DNA of 64,000 nt from Rhodohalobacter sp. SW132. Its GTDB lineage: Bacteria > Bacteroidota > Rhodothermia > Balneolales > Balneolaceae. A model generated the notes under the pieces. The model was not told the DNA's origin and ran no database searches. It worked only from the letters and a program-made list of their open reading frames with translations. Numbering within the stretch: position 1 is the stretch's first letter; every line of letters begins with the position of its first letter. This document shows positions 35,281 to 46,033 of the stretch, piece by piece. Where the stretch lies: the NCBI RefSeq assembly GCF_003390325.1, contig NZ_QUOK01000015.1:42106-106105 (forward strand). Reading direction: 5' to 3'. A program made the translations under genes and the position numbers.

Positions 35281-36691
35281 TCGACTGGAATAGATTGGTG
35301 ATTCGGAACGCAGTACACACGTGTAGCATCAGGAACGACCCGATTATGAGGTAGACGATATTGATTCCCCACATTCCCATAAATGGAGAAATCACTCCCC
35401 GGTCTGCCAGTTTTTCGCCCTGTATAATAGCAATAAAATAGATCGTAAGGATCACTGCACTGATCAGTGCGGCCACTCCGATATTTCCGTTTCGAGTAAG
35501 CATACCGATAGGGGCTCCGATCAGCACAAAAAGCATACAGGCGAATGGAATCGAAACTTTTTTATGGATTTCCACCCAGAATTCGGCAATTCGGAGAATT
35601 CTCCAGTCGATGTTCGATCGAAAGCTTTCCACATCAGCCCTGTAGCGGCTGAGGCTGTTGGATGCAAGGTTGAGTGTTGAAATCTGGTTTAATGGATGAT
35701 CGATTAAATTCAGGGCTTCGTAGCTCGACTCAAACGCGGGAATAGAATCGGTTCTGGTTTGTGTAGCTCGCCGGTACATTCCGCTGGTCCGATCAACGGC
35801 ATACGGAATGGCTTCCTGCTGATTGGTGCGTTCGGTGAAGTTGTTAAATTCGCGGTGGACTTCCTGTTGAATCGAATCTACGACGGCGAGCATAGCTTCT
35901 CCGCTCATAGTTCGCCCGGTTCGTGAGCGGCTGTCGGGATTGGTCCTCGAAAATGCGAGATCCGAGAGGTCAAAACTGAGTCGGTAGCGGTTAAACTCGG
36001 TAATCTCAACGGTTTCATTTCCGCGCCGTTCTCCGGGTATGTGGCGCATGATAGAGCCGTTATTCAAATATAACGTGAGCGTCTGCTCATCATCGCTTAC
36101 AAGCTGGCCGGTTTCTGCACGGATATATGCCCTGTACCGGTCCTGAACCGGTTCCTGGAATATGGTGAGATCTCTGAGAGTATCTGAATCGGCATCTAAC
36201 TGGCGAACCAGAAATGTGTACCCTTCAATTCCTTCATAAAAAGTGTTCTCCTCCAGGTCAAATCCGGGTTTGGCCATCCGGATATCAATAAAAAGTGAGC
36301 GGGCTTTATGGTTGGCTTCAGGTAAAATATAATTTGAAAAGTAAGCGGTGGAAACAAAAACAATAGCTGAAATGGCCAGAACAGGCATAACCAGCTTAAT
36401 CGGGTTGACGCCTGCTGCACGCACTGCGGTTAATTCATTCCATTCAGAGAATTTTCCGAATGCAATGAGCGTTGACACGAGGGTTGCCATCGGTGCGGCA
36501 AGCACAACCATGTAGGCCAGGTTGCTCAAAATCAGTTCTACAACCACGAAAAAGGGGAGCCCCTTACCAACGAGTTTATCCACATGAAGCATCAAAAATT
36601 GCATCAACAGGAGAAACATCAACACAAAAAAGCAGAATAGAAATGGCCCTACGTGCTTTTTTAAAAGGTCTCGCTGAACTTTGTTAAACAT
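35273..36691 (-). CDS. lptF: LPS export permease LptF-type (YjgP/YjgQ family)
   Basis: A 472-residue partner of the downstream permease, with the same 3+3 helix plan and the coupling segment WNELTAVRAAGVNPIKLVMPVL. It is about 110 residues longer than proteobacterial LptF because of a polar insertion between the jellyroll and the fourth helix (roughly residues 235-345, rich in Arg, Asn, Gln and Ser). Long insertions at this place are common in Bacteroidota-type LptF proteins. The pair is divergent from sprA; the 277 bases between (36692-36968) hold no recognisable gene. Confidence 0.85.
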   Translation of the reverse strand: MFNKVQRDLLKKHVGPFLFCFFVLMFLLLMQFLMLHVDKLVGKGLPFFVVVELILSNLAYMVVLAAPMATLVSTLIAFGKFSEWNELTAVRAAGVNPIKLVMPVLAISAIVFVSTAYFSNYILPEANHKARSLFIDIRMAKPGFDLEENTFYEGIEGYTFLVRQLDADSDTLRDLTIFQEPVQDRYRAYIRAETGQLVSDDEQTLTLYLNNGSIMRHIPGERRGNETVEITEFNRYRLSFDLSDLAFSRTNPDSRSRTGRTMSGEAMLAVVDSIQQEVHREFNNFTERTNQQEAIPYAVDRTSGMYRRATQTRTDSIPAFESSYEALNLIDHPLNQISTLNLASNSLSRYRADVESFRSNIDWRILRIAEFWVEIHKKVSIPFACMLFVLIGAPIGMLTRNGNIGVAALISAVILTIYFIAIIQGEKLADRGVISPFMGMWGINIVYLIIGSFLMLHVCTAFRITNLFQSND

Positions 36692-36968
36692 ATTTCAAAT
36701 ATACGGGATGATTTTACGCCGGGAAAGATATTAAAAACGGACGTGCATGTTTTATATGATTCGTACTTTCAACATATTTGTTAAAGCATTATTATCAGAC
36801 CACCGATAACCCACATGAACAGACGATCTCACAAATCAAATTTTTGCCTATAGATTTCAGCGATACGACGTAAGTAAAACAAACGATATAATAGCAAGTA
36901 GCACGGTTATCTGCCTGGTGTTTCAGTCGGGATGGAGTATCGTACAGATAGTCAGTATATAAACGAAT

Positions 36969-39900
36969 GTGAGTAAAGTACGTCGAATTTATACGGTAGT
37001 TATCAGTCTATGGATTCTGTCGGTGGGATCAGCAGTATCAGGCTATGCCCAGACTGAAACGGAGCAGGATACGCTGAGTGCGATACAGGATACAGTTCAT
37101 CAGGATCTGAGGCCCGCATTTCGTTCTGTTCGGGGTGATATGGTGACTCGCCCCACTTTAAAACCGATCCCCAGAGTCTATTTCATCACACTTCCTGCCG
37201 AAGAGGTTCAGATTGAGCGAACAGAAGAGGGAGACTTTTTTGCCCGTAAATTTATTATGGGATATCCCAGCGGCGCAGCCACTTATTATACTTTTGAACA
37301 ATATGAAGAGTTCAATTTTCAGCAGGCACTGAAGACTAACTGGAGTCAGCTTGTGCAGGAAGCCCGCCAGCGAGAAGAACGCGGAAGGGGACTGCTCGAT
37401 TTCAGTCTGGCCATACCGGGAGGTGAACAATCTGCATTTACAACTATTTTCGGACGACCTGAGGTGAACCTTCGGGTCAATGGAGTGGCGTCTATGAATG
37501 TGGGAGCATCTATTCAGAAATCTCCAGATGATGTGAACCTTCCGGAAGATCAGCGAACGCGTATTGATCCAACGTTCGAACAGAGCCTTCAGCTAAATAT
37601 CCAGGGTACAATCGGGGATAAGCTTACTATTCAGACTGACTGGGATACCGAACGGACATTCGACTATCAGAATCGGCTGAGTATTGTCTATGAAGGGTAT
37701 GATGATGAAATTCTGAAGCGGATTGAAATGGGGAATGTCTCCATGAATACCGGGAATTCGCTGATCCGTGGCAGCGGGGCCCTGTTTGGAATCAAGTCGA
37801 TTGCCGAGTTTGGTCCGTTGAGAGTTACCTCAATTGTCTCACAGCAGGATGGTGAAAGTAATGTGGAGACGATCAGCGGAGGATCGCAGGAACAGCAGAT
37901 TCGTGTGCGTCCGGCTGAATATGATGATGATCGTCACTTTTTCCTCGATTTTTACACGCGCCAGGAGTTTGAAAACAGTTTGTCAAATCCGCAGCAACTT
38001 AGTCAAACGCTGCAGATTGCCGATGTTGAGGTGTGGAAACTCCGGGAGACGGTTCAGGCTGATGAAGGTGCCCGGCGCGCCGTAGCCCTGGCGGATATGG
38101 GGGTGATTGAAAGTCCCGATGGCGGATATATACCACCAAATAACGAAGGGGATCGTTTTTCACCTGAAATTCTGGACCAGTTTCGTGATCCTCAGGAAGG
38201 AGTATCGGCCGAAGACCTTGGCATTGAAGATTCAAGGAATTTTGAAGAAGGATATTTCACCCCGCTGCGTGAGGGTGAAGATTATACCATTAACAAAGTG
38301 TCGGGATATATATCACTGCGGCAATCACTTGGATCGCGTGAAGTACTGGCAGTTGCATTTAATTACCGGGGTTTTGGCGGTGAAATTGTAAATGTGGGTG
38401 AAATCAACCAGGGTGGCGGTGATAGAATTTACCTGAAGATGCTGCGCCCCCGGAATGTTTCAACCGACAACGATCTTTTCCCGCTCACAATGCGGAACAT
38501 TTACTCACTGGGTGTATCCAACCTGACCCGCGAGAACCTGGAGCTGGAATTACAATTTACCGAGGGAAATGTGTCACAGAACCGTCTTCCCGGCCGCACA
38601 ACAACGCTGATGCAGGATCTGGGCCTTGACCGGGTAGATTCGCAGGGTGCGCTCAATCCAAATAATGAGATCGATTTTGGAACAGGAACGCTGAATGCGC
38701 AGGAAGGAAGGATCATTTTCCCGTACCTGGAGCCATTTGGGAATCGCCTGATTGAACTGCTGGAAGATTCCCCGGCATCGGCAGATGATATCGAACGACT
38801 TGCATATCGCGAACTTTACCTTGAACGGCAGAGAAATGCAGCACAGCGCTCAAAAAATGAATTTTACCGCTTTGAGGGAACGTCGCGAGGCGGTGTTCAG
38901 GAAAATTATAACCTTGGAATTGCACTTGTTGAAGGATCGGTTCGCGTTCGTGCAAATGGTGTGGAACTGCAGGAAGATGTGGATTACCAGGTGGATTATT
39001 CATTCGGGAGTATTACAATCCTCAATGATCGCTACACCGCTCCCGGCCAGGATATTACCATTGAGTATGAAAACCAGGCCTTTACATCAATCGAACAGAA
39101 AACATTTACCGGGATTCGTGCCGAGTATGAAGTAAATAATGACATCCGTTTTGGCGGTACCTACTTTCGTTTTAATGAGCGCCCGCTGGATGATAAAATC
39201 CGGATCGGGGATGAGCCAATCAGTAATTCAATTCTCGGATTCGATGCCAATGCACGTTTTGACACTCCTTTTGTAACGCGGGCTCTGGATGCACTGCCGC
39301 TATTACAGACTCGCGCAGAATCGGAATTCACCTTCAGTGGTGAGTTTGCACAGCTGAGGCCCGGTGTTGCGGAAACAAGGGCTGTGCGGCGTGCGATCAG
39401 AAATGATGAACTTTTCCCCGATGAAGAAGAGGGTCTGTCGTTTATTGATGATTTTGAAGGATCGAGCATAAAGCTGAGCCTTTTAAATGCTAACCGGTGG
39501 AATCTTGCCGCGGCACCCGCTGCTGTACCGGGTTATGAACCTGATGCACAGATTTTTGAGGAAGATGATTTTCAAAGTCCGCCATCGGGCTCCGCACAGG
39601 CGCGACGTGACCGCTCGGATCTGCGGTCAAAATTTAGTTTTTACACCATACCAAGAAATATTTCTTCGATCATTGGCGGGGTGGAATTTACTCCTGAATC
39701 TCAGCCGGTTAATGTGCGGGATGTTTTTCCCGGCCGCGAAACACAAAATCCCCAGGATGAAATCATAAACACCCTGGATGTGCATTTTAATCCAACCCTG
39801 CGCGGACAGTACAACTATAACATGAACCTGAGAGAGCTGCTGGAACAGGAGCCGGAAAGAACATGGGGCGGAATGACGGCCGTTATACCATCCGGGCAGG

Positions 39901-42900
39901 AGGATTTTACCCAAAACAATATCGAGTTTCTTGAATTCTGGGTGCAGCCCGTTCTTCCCGGAGGGCAGCTACCCGGCGGTGCGATGATTGAAGATTATGA
40001 TGGGAAAATATTTATCGATATCGGTCTTGTTTCTGAGGATGTCATCCCGAACTCCAAAAACAATACCGAAGATGGACTGGCTCTGAATCCGGATAATCTG
40101 ATTCTGGATGATTTCGACAATCCGCGATCTGCTCTTCCGGCAAACCCACCGCCACCTGAAGGTCAGTTTTCGAACGAAAACCGGGAGCTTGAAGATGTGG
40201 GGCTCGACGGCCTGCCAAATTCCGGTGGCGTAAACGGGCTTAATGAGCAGACCGTTTTTGCCGATTTCATCGAGGAAATGCGTCAGCAGTATGGTGAAGA
40301 AAGTGAGGAGTTTCAGAGGATATTTGAAGATCCCTCGAACGATGATTACCGTTTTTATGGGGCGTCTGCTTCGGACGGCCTTCCGCTCCACGAGCGTTTC
40401 CACAGATTGCTCGGTTTTCCTGATGGCAACACCCCGATCGATCAGAGTGATAACCGGGCGATCACCAACCGGCCCGATTCGGAGGGGCTGGTGAACCCAT
40501 CAACAGTAAACCTCACGAATGCCTATTACCAGTATGAAGTAGATTTTAACCCGGCTGATCAGTCGCGGCTAAGGATTGGGGAACCGGGCACTTATATTGT
40601 GGATGAGGTGGGAAATCCGGGTGATCCGCAGCAAGACCGATGGTACCAGGTTCGGATTCCGATTGAGGAGTTCAAGCGACAAGTGGGGAACATCAACGAT
40701 TTTCAAAATATCACCTACATCCGTTTCTGGATGTCGGGTTATGAACAGCCATTCACGCTCCGATTTGCCACGATGGAGTTTGTGGGGAGTCAGTGGCGGC
40801 AAGATGAAGCGATTAATCAGCAGAACGATCCGAATGCGAACATCAGGATCAGCACTATTAATATTGAAGAGAATTCGAACCGAAGGCCGTTTCCATATCG
40901 GCAGCCGGCAGGAGCAATTCGGGCCCAGGATCGGGGAAGCCAGCTTCAGAGCCTTCAAAATGAACAGTCTATCGTGCTGCAGGCTGAAAACCTGGGACCA
41001 CAATCAGTGCAGCTCATCAAGCGGGTATATCCGGGTGGACTGAACCTGCTCGATTACTCGAATATGCGAATGTTTGTACACGGTGAAGGATACAACAGCC
41101 GTGATGAAGTGGAGCTTGTGATGCGTTTCGGGAATGATCTTGAAAACAATTACTACGAATATCGGCAGCCAGTTTCTCCTTCAGATGAAAACTTTCCATT
41201 CCAGAATTTTGATCCGGGTAACAATCCCCAGCTGCGTGAAGAGGCGGAACAGATCTGGCTTTATGATGAGAACAGTATGAATATTGTGCTCTCCGCTTTC
41301 AACCAGCTTAAGCAGCTGCGCGATCAGGAGTTTGGAATTGATCTTGACGGTGTCTACGAAAGGGGAGACCTGCTTGAGAATGCTGTGCCCGGTGCCGTAA
41401 TTGCGATTCGCGGAAACCCATCCCTTGGGCGTGTAACCGAAATTGGTATGGGGATCAGAAACCCTTACGATCCGGATCAGCCAAATGGCCCGGGTACCCC
41501 AATTGTGGATGCGGAACTCTGGCTGAATGAACTTCGTGTATCCGGCTATGATAACGAGCGGGGCTGGGCAGCAAATGCGAGTGCAAGGTTTCAGATGGCC
41601 GACTTTGCAACGGTAAACGGAAATCTGACGCGGCAGACACAGGGTTTTGGATCACTTAATTCCCGTTTGGGTCAGCGCAGGGTTGATAATCAGACTGCAT
41701 ATGATCTAAGTACAACCGTGAACCTTCACCGGCTCATTCCAGAACGGTACGGCTGGAACATTCCGGTGAGTCTGTCTACTCGTCAATCATCGTCCATCCC
41801 GAAATTTTTGCCCAACCAGGGTGATATCCGGATGTCAGATTTTGAAAGTGCGGTTCGTGCAAGTGAAAATTTATCGGAAGATGATCAGGATCAGCTAATC
41901 CGTGAACAACGCCGTGAAGCTGAGACCTACACGGAAAGTTATGCGATAAACCTATCCAATATCACCAAACGTAATTCAGAAAACCGGCTGGTCCGCTACA
42001 CCGTCGATAATACCACACTGAGCTACAACTACACGACCCGATCGGGAAGAAATCCGCAACAGCTATTTCAGAATGACTGGAGCTATAACGCATCGCTTCG
42101 CTACTCTCATACCTTTCGTAACGTATCTTTTTGGCGGCCATTCCGTTTTCTGGATGAAGTGCCGCTGCTGAGTAATTTATCGGGCCTTGGGCTGGGATTA
42201 CGGCCCAACAATGTAACCACATCTATTGCGACAAACCGTTCGTATGATGAGCGAAAGCGCAGGGTTCTGGAAGGTCAGGATGAATTGCCTTTGCAGCAAA
42301 ATCACAACTTCACCTATAATACGGTGTTTGGTTTGGGGTATAATCTTACCCGATCGATATCCACATCGTTTCAATCACGAAATACATTTGACCTGGGCCG
42401 GTTTACCGTGCGGGATGCGGGGCTCGGCGGAGTGGATGACGAGGCTTTTGAGCCGATCCCTACGTTTGAAGTACTGCGTGATCTTGTTTCGGATACGCTC
42501 AATCCCCGGCGGGACACATACAGTGAAGAGTATACCGCAAGCTGGCAGCCCCGATTGAATCAGGTAAGTGCGCTGCAGTGGGTGAATTACAACGCGCGAT
42601 ACAGCGGCGGTTTCAGGTGGCAGAACTCAGCGTTTGGATCGAATCTTGGCGCATCTGTATCCAACAGTTTTCGATTAGATCACACCCTTCGGCTGAATAT
42701 CAACTCGCTGCTCAGGAAATCATCAACCTACAATGATGCGGTGGATAGTGACCGACAGGCGAGCCGCGAACGTACCGCCAGGCGAAACCGTGATGATGAT
42801 GATGTGGAGCCGTACGGTATCGATGAACAGGCTTTTTATTTTGGCCGAAAAGTGCTTTTGGCGCTTTTTAGCTTACAGTCGCTGGATATCAATTATAACA

Positions 42901-44207
42901 CAGCAAAAACATCTTCACAGGCCGGTTATGCGGGCGGATCGCAGTTCTACGATATGTTTAACGACGACCAGATTTCCCCCGGTTTTCTCTATCGGATGGG
43001 GCTTGAAGAGAGAATCAGCACCAATCAGCTGATCGATAATATCGACGGGGAATCGATCATCCAGCTTCCGGCGAACAACACCTACAACGACAACATTAAC
43101 CTGAGTGCGCGATTTAACCCGTTTACAAATATCACTCTTGATCTTACCTGGCAAACCCAGTGGGATGAACGGATGACGGAATCGATTTCTCTTGATCCGG
43201 GTAGTGAAATTTCCACCGTTCAAACGGCATCGGGTAATATTTCATCTTCTGTTTGGGCTTTTGGCGGCGGGTATCGCGACCTATTTGAACGTCAGCTTGA
43301 AACGGCATTTGGTGATATGCCGGTTGGTGAAAACATCATTTCAGATGATTTAGGGGATGGAGACGGCCGTACAGTATTGAGTCGTGTTACGCTCCAGGAA
43401 GATTTTAGGGAGGCGTATTTGGGAGGCAGTAATTCTGTTGGTGAACGAAATTTTACACCGATACCGCTTCCAAACTGGCGGGTTACCTGGACAGGAATGG
43501 AAAATCTGTTACCGTTTGTAAATCGGTTTATGCAGCGGGCTTCACTTACCCACTCATATAGCGGCCGGTACAGGGTGGGATGGTCGTTGAATAATGATAC
43601 CGGGTCAGAAATCAGCCGGAATGTGGGTGCCTACTCTGTGATAAGTTTTCGTCCGGAATATGAGCCCAATTCCCTGAATGTGGAACGCAGGTTTGCTCCG
43701 CTGGCCCAGTTGAATATCACCTGGGATAACGGTTTGAGAACACAGATCGGCTATGAAACCAGCATGGTAACCAGCATGGCGCTTTCAAACGTGCAGGTGA
43801 CTGAACGAACATCTAAAGGAGTAAATTTCTCCTTTGCCTATACGATTCAGAATTTCAGGCTGCCATTCCTGAGAACACTTCAAAATGATGTGGATATCTC
43901 TCTCAATGGTAATTTTATTGATGATAAAGAAGAGCGGTTTCTGCTTGAACAGGATATTTCCAATGCACTGCAGGTTGGGAGTGAGCAAATCGTCAGAGAT
44001 CCCACAATTTACAGCATCACCGATCCCCGGATTTCAGGGCAATCCCGTTTTAATGGATCTATTGTGGTAGGATATCGATTTTCTAACACGTTCCGGTCAA
44101 ATTTTGAGTATACATACACCAGCACCAATCCCAAGTCGACACGTACATTTTCAAGAACCACGCACGATATCCGGTTCAATGTTCAGATCAATATCTCATC
44201 GAATTAA
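36969..44207 (+). CDS. sprA: SprA, type 9 secretion / gliding outer-membrane translocon
   Basis: A 2412-residue exported protein, about the normal size for SprA/Sov (2300-2500). Signal peptide about 1-27 ending GYAQ, GTG start. Repeated segments typical of the family are visible: RVNGVASMNVGASIQKS, NIQGTIGDKLTIQTDWD, GSGALFGIKS, IEYENQAFTSIEQKTF, FEGSSIKLSLLNANRW, LWLNELRVSGYD, and many amphipathic strands to the C-terminus. In Flavobacterium SprA forms the giant single-chain barrel through which T9SS cargo crosses the outer membrane. No other T9SS gene lies in the window. Stands alone, followed after 9 bases by an intergenic repeat. Confidence 0.95.
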   Translation: MSKVRRIYTVVISLWILSVGSAVSGYAQTETEQDTLSAIQDTVHQDLRPAFRSVRGDMVTRPTLKPIPRVYFITLPAEEVQIERTEEGDFFARKFIMGYPSGAATYYTFEQYEEFNFQQALKTNWSQLVQEARQREERGRGLLDFSLAIPGGEQSAFTTIFGRPEVNLRVNGVASMNVGASIQKSPDDVNLPEDQRTRIDPTFEQSLQLNIQGTIGDKLTIQTDWDTERTFDYQNRLSIVYEGYDDEILKRIEMGNVSMNTGNSLIRGSGALFGIKSIAEFGPLRVTSIVSQQDGESNVETISGGSQEQQIRVRPAEYDDDRHFFLDFYTRQEFENSLSNPQQLSQTLQIADVEVWKLRETVQADEGARRAVALADMGVIESPDGGYIPPNNEGDRFSPEILDQFRDPQEGVSAEDLGIEDSRNFEEGYFTPLREGEDYTINKVSGYISLRQSLGSREVLAVAFNYRGFGGEIVNVGEINQGGGDRIYLKMLRPRNVSTDNDLFPLTMRNIYSLGVSNLTRENLELELQFTEGNVSQNRLPGRTTTLMQDLGLDRVDSQGALNPNNEIDFGTGTLNAQEGRIIFPYLEPFGNRLIELLEDSPASADDIERLAYRELYLERQRNAAQRSKNEFYRFEGTSRGGVQENYNLGIALVEGSVRVRANGVELQEDVDYQVDYSFGSITILNDRYTAPGQDITIEYENQAFTSIEQKTFTGIRAEYEVNNDIRFGGTYFRFNERPLDDKIRIGDEPISNSILGFDANARFDTPFVTRALDALPLLQTRAESEFTFSGEFAQLRPGVAETRAVRRAIRNDELFPDEEEGLSFIDDFEGSSIKLSLLNANRWNLAAAPAAVPGYEPDAQIFEEDDFQSPPSGSAQARRDRSDLRSKFSFYTIPRNISSIIGGVEFTPESQPVNVRDVFPGRETQNPQDEIINTLDVHFNPTLRGQYNYNMNLRELLEQEPERTWGGMTAVIPSGQEDFTQNNIEFLEFWVQPVLPGGQLPGGAMIEDYDGKIFIDIGLVSEDVIPNSKNNTEDGLALNPDNLILDDFDNPRSALPANPPPPEGQFSNENRELEDVGLDGLPNSGGVNGLNEQTVFADFIEEMRQQYGEESEEFQRIFEDPSNDDYRFYGASASDGLPLHERFHRLLGFPDGNTPIDQSDNRAITNRPDSEGLVNPSTVNLTNAYYQYEVDFNPADQSRLRIGEPGTYIVDEVGNPGDPQQDRWYQVRIPIEEFKRQVGNINDFQNITYIRFWMSGYEQPFTLRFATMEFVGSQWRQDEAINQQNDPNANIRISTINIEENSNRRPFPYRQPAGAIRAQDRGSQLQSLQNEQSIVLQAENLGPQSVQLIKRVYPGGLNLLDYSNMRMFVHGEGYNSRDEVELVMRFGNDLENNYYEYRQPVSPSDENFPFQNFDPGNNPQLREEAEQIWLYDENSMNIVLSAFNQLKQLRDQEFGIDLDGVYERGDLLENAVPGAVIAIRGNPSLGRVTEIGMGIRNPYDPDQPNGPGTPIVDAELWLNELRVSGYDNERGWAANASARFQMADFATVNGNLTRQTQGFGSLNSRLGQRRVDNQTAYDLSTTVNLHRLIPERYGWNIPVSLSTRQSSSIPKFLPNQGDIRMSDFESAVRASENLSEDDQDQLIREQRREAETYTESYAINLSNITKRNSENRLVRYTVDNTTLSYNYTTRSGRNPQQLFQNDWSYNASLRYSHTFRNVSFWRPFRFLDEVPLLSNLSGLGLGLRPNNVTTSIATNRSYDERKRRVLEGQDELPLQQNHNFTYNTVFGLGYNLTRSISTSFQSRNTFDLGRFTVRDAGLGGVDDEAFEPIPTFEVLRDLVSDTLNPRRDTYSEEYTASWQPRLNQVSALQWVNYNARYSGGFRWQNSAFGSNLGASVSNSFRLDHTLRLNINSLLRKSSTYNDAVDSDRQASRERTARRNRDDDDVEPYGIDEQAFYFGRKVLLALFSLQSLDINYNTAKTSSQAGYAGGSQFYDMFNDDQISPGFLYRMGLEERISTNQLIDNIDGESIIQLPANNTYNDNINLSARFNPFTNITLDLTWQTQWDERMTESISLDPGSEISTVQTASGNISSSVWAFGGGYRDLFERQLETAFGDMPVGENIISDDLGDGDGRTVLSRVTLQEDFREAYLGGSNSVGERNFTPIPLPNWRVTWTGMENLLPFVNRFMQRASLTHSYSGRYRVGWSLNNDTGSEISRNVGAYSVISFRPEYEPNSLNVERRFAPLAQLNITWDNGLRTQIGYETSMVTSMALSNVQVTERTSKGVNFSFAYTIQNFRLPFLRTLQNDVDISLNGNFIDDKEERFLLEQDISNALQVGSEQIVRDPTIYSITDPRISGQSRFNGSIVVGYRFSNTFRSNFEYTYTSTNPKSTRTFSRTTHDIRFNVQINISSN

Positions 44208-44216
44208 AACACCTCT

Positions 44217-44490
44217 CATCGGATGAATTCGCTTCATCCGATGAATGATCAGCGCCCCGTAGACATGGTATTTCTCAGGACAATCAATTCAGTCCAATTA
44301 TCTGATGCTGTGGTCGATGAATTATTATGCAAATCTCAGAATCCTCAGAAATATCATGTCTAACATGTCTGTAATGATCAAAAAGGAGAGATATGATATT
44401 TCTCGTGCCAATCAATCCAGCACAAAAACAGATGTAGAAATGGGTGAATTGTTTTGCAAGACTTAAAGCTCTCAGAAATACCATATCTAC
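44217..44490. repeat. Modular intergenic repeat, copy 1 (after sprA)
   Basis: Begins with a hairpin (CATCGGATGAA-TTCGC-TTCATCCGATG, 44217-44243). Two homologous ~100-base modules follow. Module 1 is bounded by AGACATGGTATTTCTCAGG (44261-44279) and its near reverse complement ending 44361; module 2 by AGATATGATATTTCTC (44389-44404) and CTCAGAAATACCATATCT (44471-44488). Both modules share internal CAATCAATYCAG and a GAATTRTTNTGCAA segment, so the pair arose by duplication. The same arrangement occurs behind dnaJ. It fills the whole 287-base gap between sprA and lnt; no gene is seen in it. Confidence 0.85.
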
Positions 44491-44494
44491 ACAA

Positions 44495-46033
44495 CTAATT
44501 TTTTTTCACGATCAGAATAACCATCCAGCCGGTAGCGGAAATAAGCAAGAAAACAGGCAGCCAGTCACCAAAGCGTGTATAAATAGTCATGTGATCGGAG
44601 CGGTAGATACGGTGAGAGAAAACTTCTTCAGTCCAGTAGTCTGTTGCGGCCTGAATTTTTCCATCCGGTGAAATTATCCCCGAAATTCCATTGTTTGCGG
44701 ATCTTGCGATCCACCGGCGCTGTTCGATTGCTCGAAGCCGTGCATAGGCAAAATGCTGAATATGGCCGTGTGAATCCCCCCACCAGCCATCGTTTGTGAC
44801 GATTGAGAGAAAATCAGCTCCGTTATTCACAAACTGGTTCACCCACCCGGGGAAAACGGAGTCATAGCAGATCAGAGCAGGGGTTTTGGCGTCATCAACA
44901 TCAAAAACAGTCGCACTTTGCCCGAGTCCGTACCCCATATACCTCCCCCAATCCACCCCGTCAAAGATGTCAATTGCGTGAAAAAACTCAACAAAAGGGA
45001 ATCGCTCCACAACGGGCACCAGGCGGCCTTTTTCGTATATTTCTGTAGTGTTTCCAGAGAAATGGAAGGCGGCATTGTAGATGGAATACGGTCGGTTATT
45101 GTGGACTCCGCGCGTGAGAGATGGAGCGTCATCTTCATCGTAATATTTCAGGTAGCTGCTGCCGGTAATCAGCTCTGTATTCCATGTATCGAGGCTGTCG
45201 CGAATACGGCTGAAGATTTGGCTGTCGGGAGTCATGGGAGAATCGATCGCATTTTCCGGCCATAAGATAACTTCGGTGGAATCGGTGCGTCCGCGATCAG
45301 AAATTGTGAGCAGGTGGGTGACAAGGGCATCGAGTGAGGGGTGTCCGCCATAATCTTCATATGAATCAGAATTGGGCTGCACGATAAGCACATCAAGCGG
45401 ACGGTCTTCCGGCTGATGGATGAATGGAATGGAAATGAGCGAGAGAACAGGTACAACTATCAGAACGGCAGCAGCCATTTTTTGTATCGATTTCGACCGG
45501 GTTACAATGGCGTGATAGGTGAGTGCAGCGGTAAAAACAACCCAGAAACTAATCCCCCATACGCCTGTAACTGAGATGTACTGAATAACCGCTGTAAGAT
45601 TTGCCCACGCATTTCCAAGTGTGAGCCACGGCCATGCCAGATCCCACTGGTGATGCAGATATTCGTAGCTGACCCAGATGGCTGCTGCAAGAAATGAAGT
45701 TAATATCGGCCCGGATTTCTTTAAAAGAACGTAGCGGATCAGCCCGAGAGGAATCAGCATGAGCGCAGCATTTGCAACGATGGCAGCAGCCCCTCCGGTA
45801 ATCGTCGCCATCATCAGCCAGTACGTGGAGAGCAGGTTCCAGAGGATGAAGGAGGGATAGGCGTAGAAGATCATCTGGCGAACTGACACGCTGATGACAG
45901 AAAGTCGTATTAATAGAACAAATGCTGGGATTTGCAGTAAACCGAGATTAAACGGGGGAAACGAGAGCCACAAAAAGATTGCCGGTAAAACTGACAATAC
46001 CCACGGTTCATCCCATAACTCGTTTTTTCTCAT
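44495..46033 (-). CDS. lnt: Apolipoprotein N-acyltransferase
   Basis: A 512-residue inner-membrane enzyme that adds the third acyl chain to lipoproteins. The N-terminal 200 residues hold six or so helices; the periplasmic nitrilase-like domain has the catalytic Glu in ILWPENAID, the Lys in YEKGRLVPVVERFPF, and the Cys in PALICYDSVFPG, followed by NDGWWGDSHGHIQHFAYARLRAIE. All three catalytic residues are present. It starts directly after the rsmI stop (TAG-ATG, no spacer). Confidence 0.95.
   Translation of the reverse strand: MRKNELWDEPWVLSVLPAIFLWLSFPPFNLGLLQIPAFVLLIRLSVISVSVRQMIFYAYPSFILWNLLSTYWLMMATITGGAAAIVANAALMLIPLGLIRYVLLKKSGPILTSFLAAAIWVSYEYLHHQWDLAWPWLTLGNAWANLTAVIQYISVTGVWGISFWVVFTAALTYHAIVTRSKSIQKMAAAVLIVVPVLSLISIPFIHQPEDRPLDVLIVQPNSDSYEDYGGHPSLDALVTHLLTISDRGRTDSTEVILWPENAIDSPMTPDSQIFSRIRDSLDTWNTELITGSSYLKYYDEDDAPSLTRGVHNNRPYSIYNAAFHFSGNTTEIYEKGRLVPVVERFPFVEFFHAIDIFDGVDWGRYMGYGLGQSATVFDVDDAKTPALICYDSVFPGWVNQFVNNGADFLSIVTNDGWWGDSHGHIQHFAYARLRAIEQRRWIARSANNGISGIISPDGKIQAATDYWTEEVFSHRIYRSDHMTIYTRFGDWLPVFLLISATGWMVILIVKKN

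Noticed and set aside
44217..44243. Hairpin after sprA (and its copies after dnaJ) as a rho-independent terminator
   Set aside because: The stem is good but no T-run follows in any copy, and copies also occur away from gene ends.
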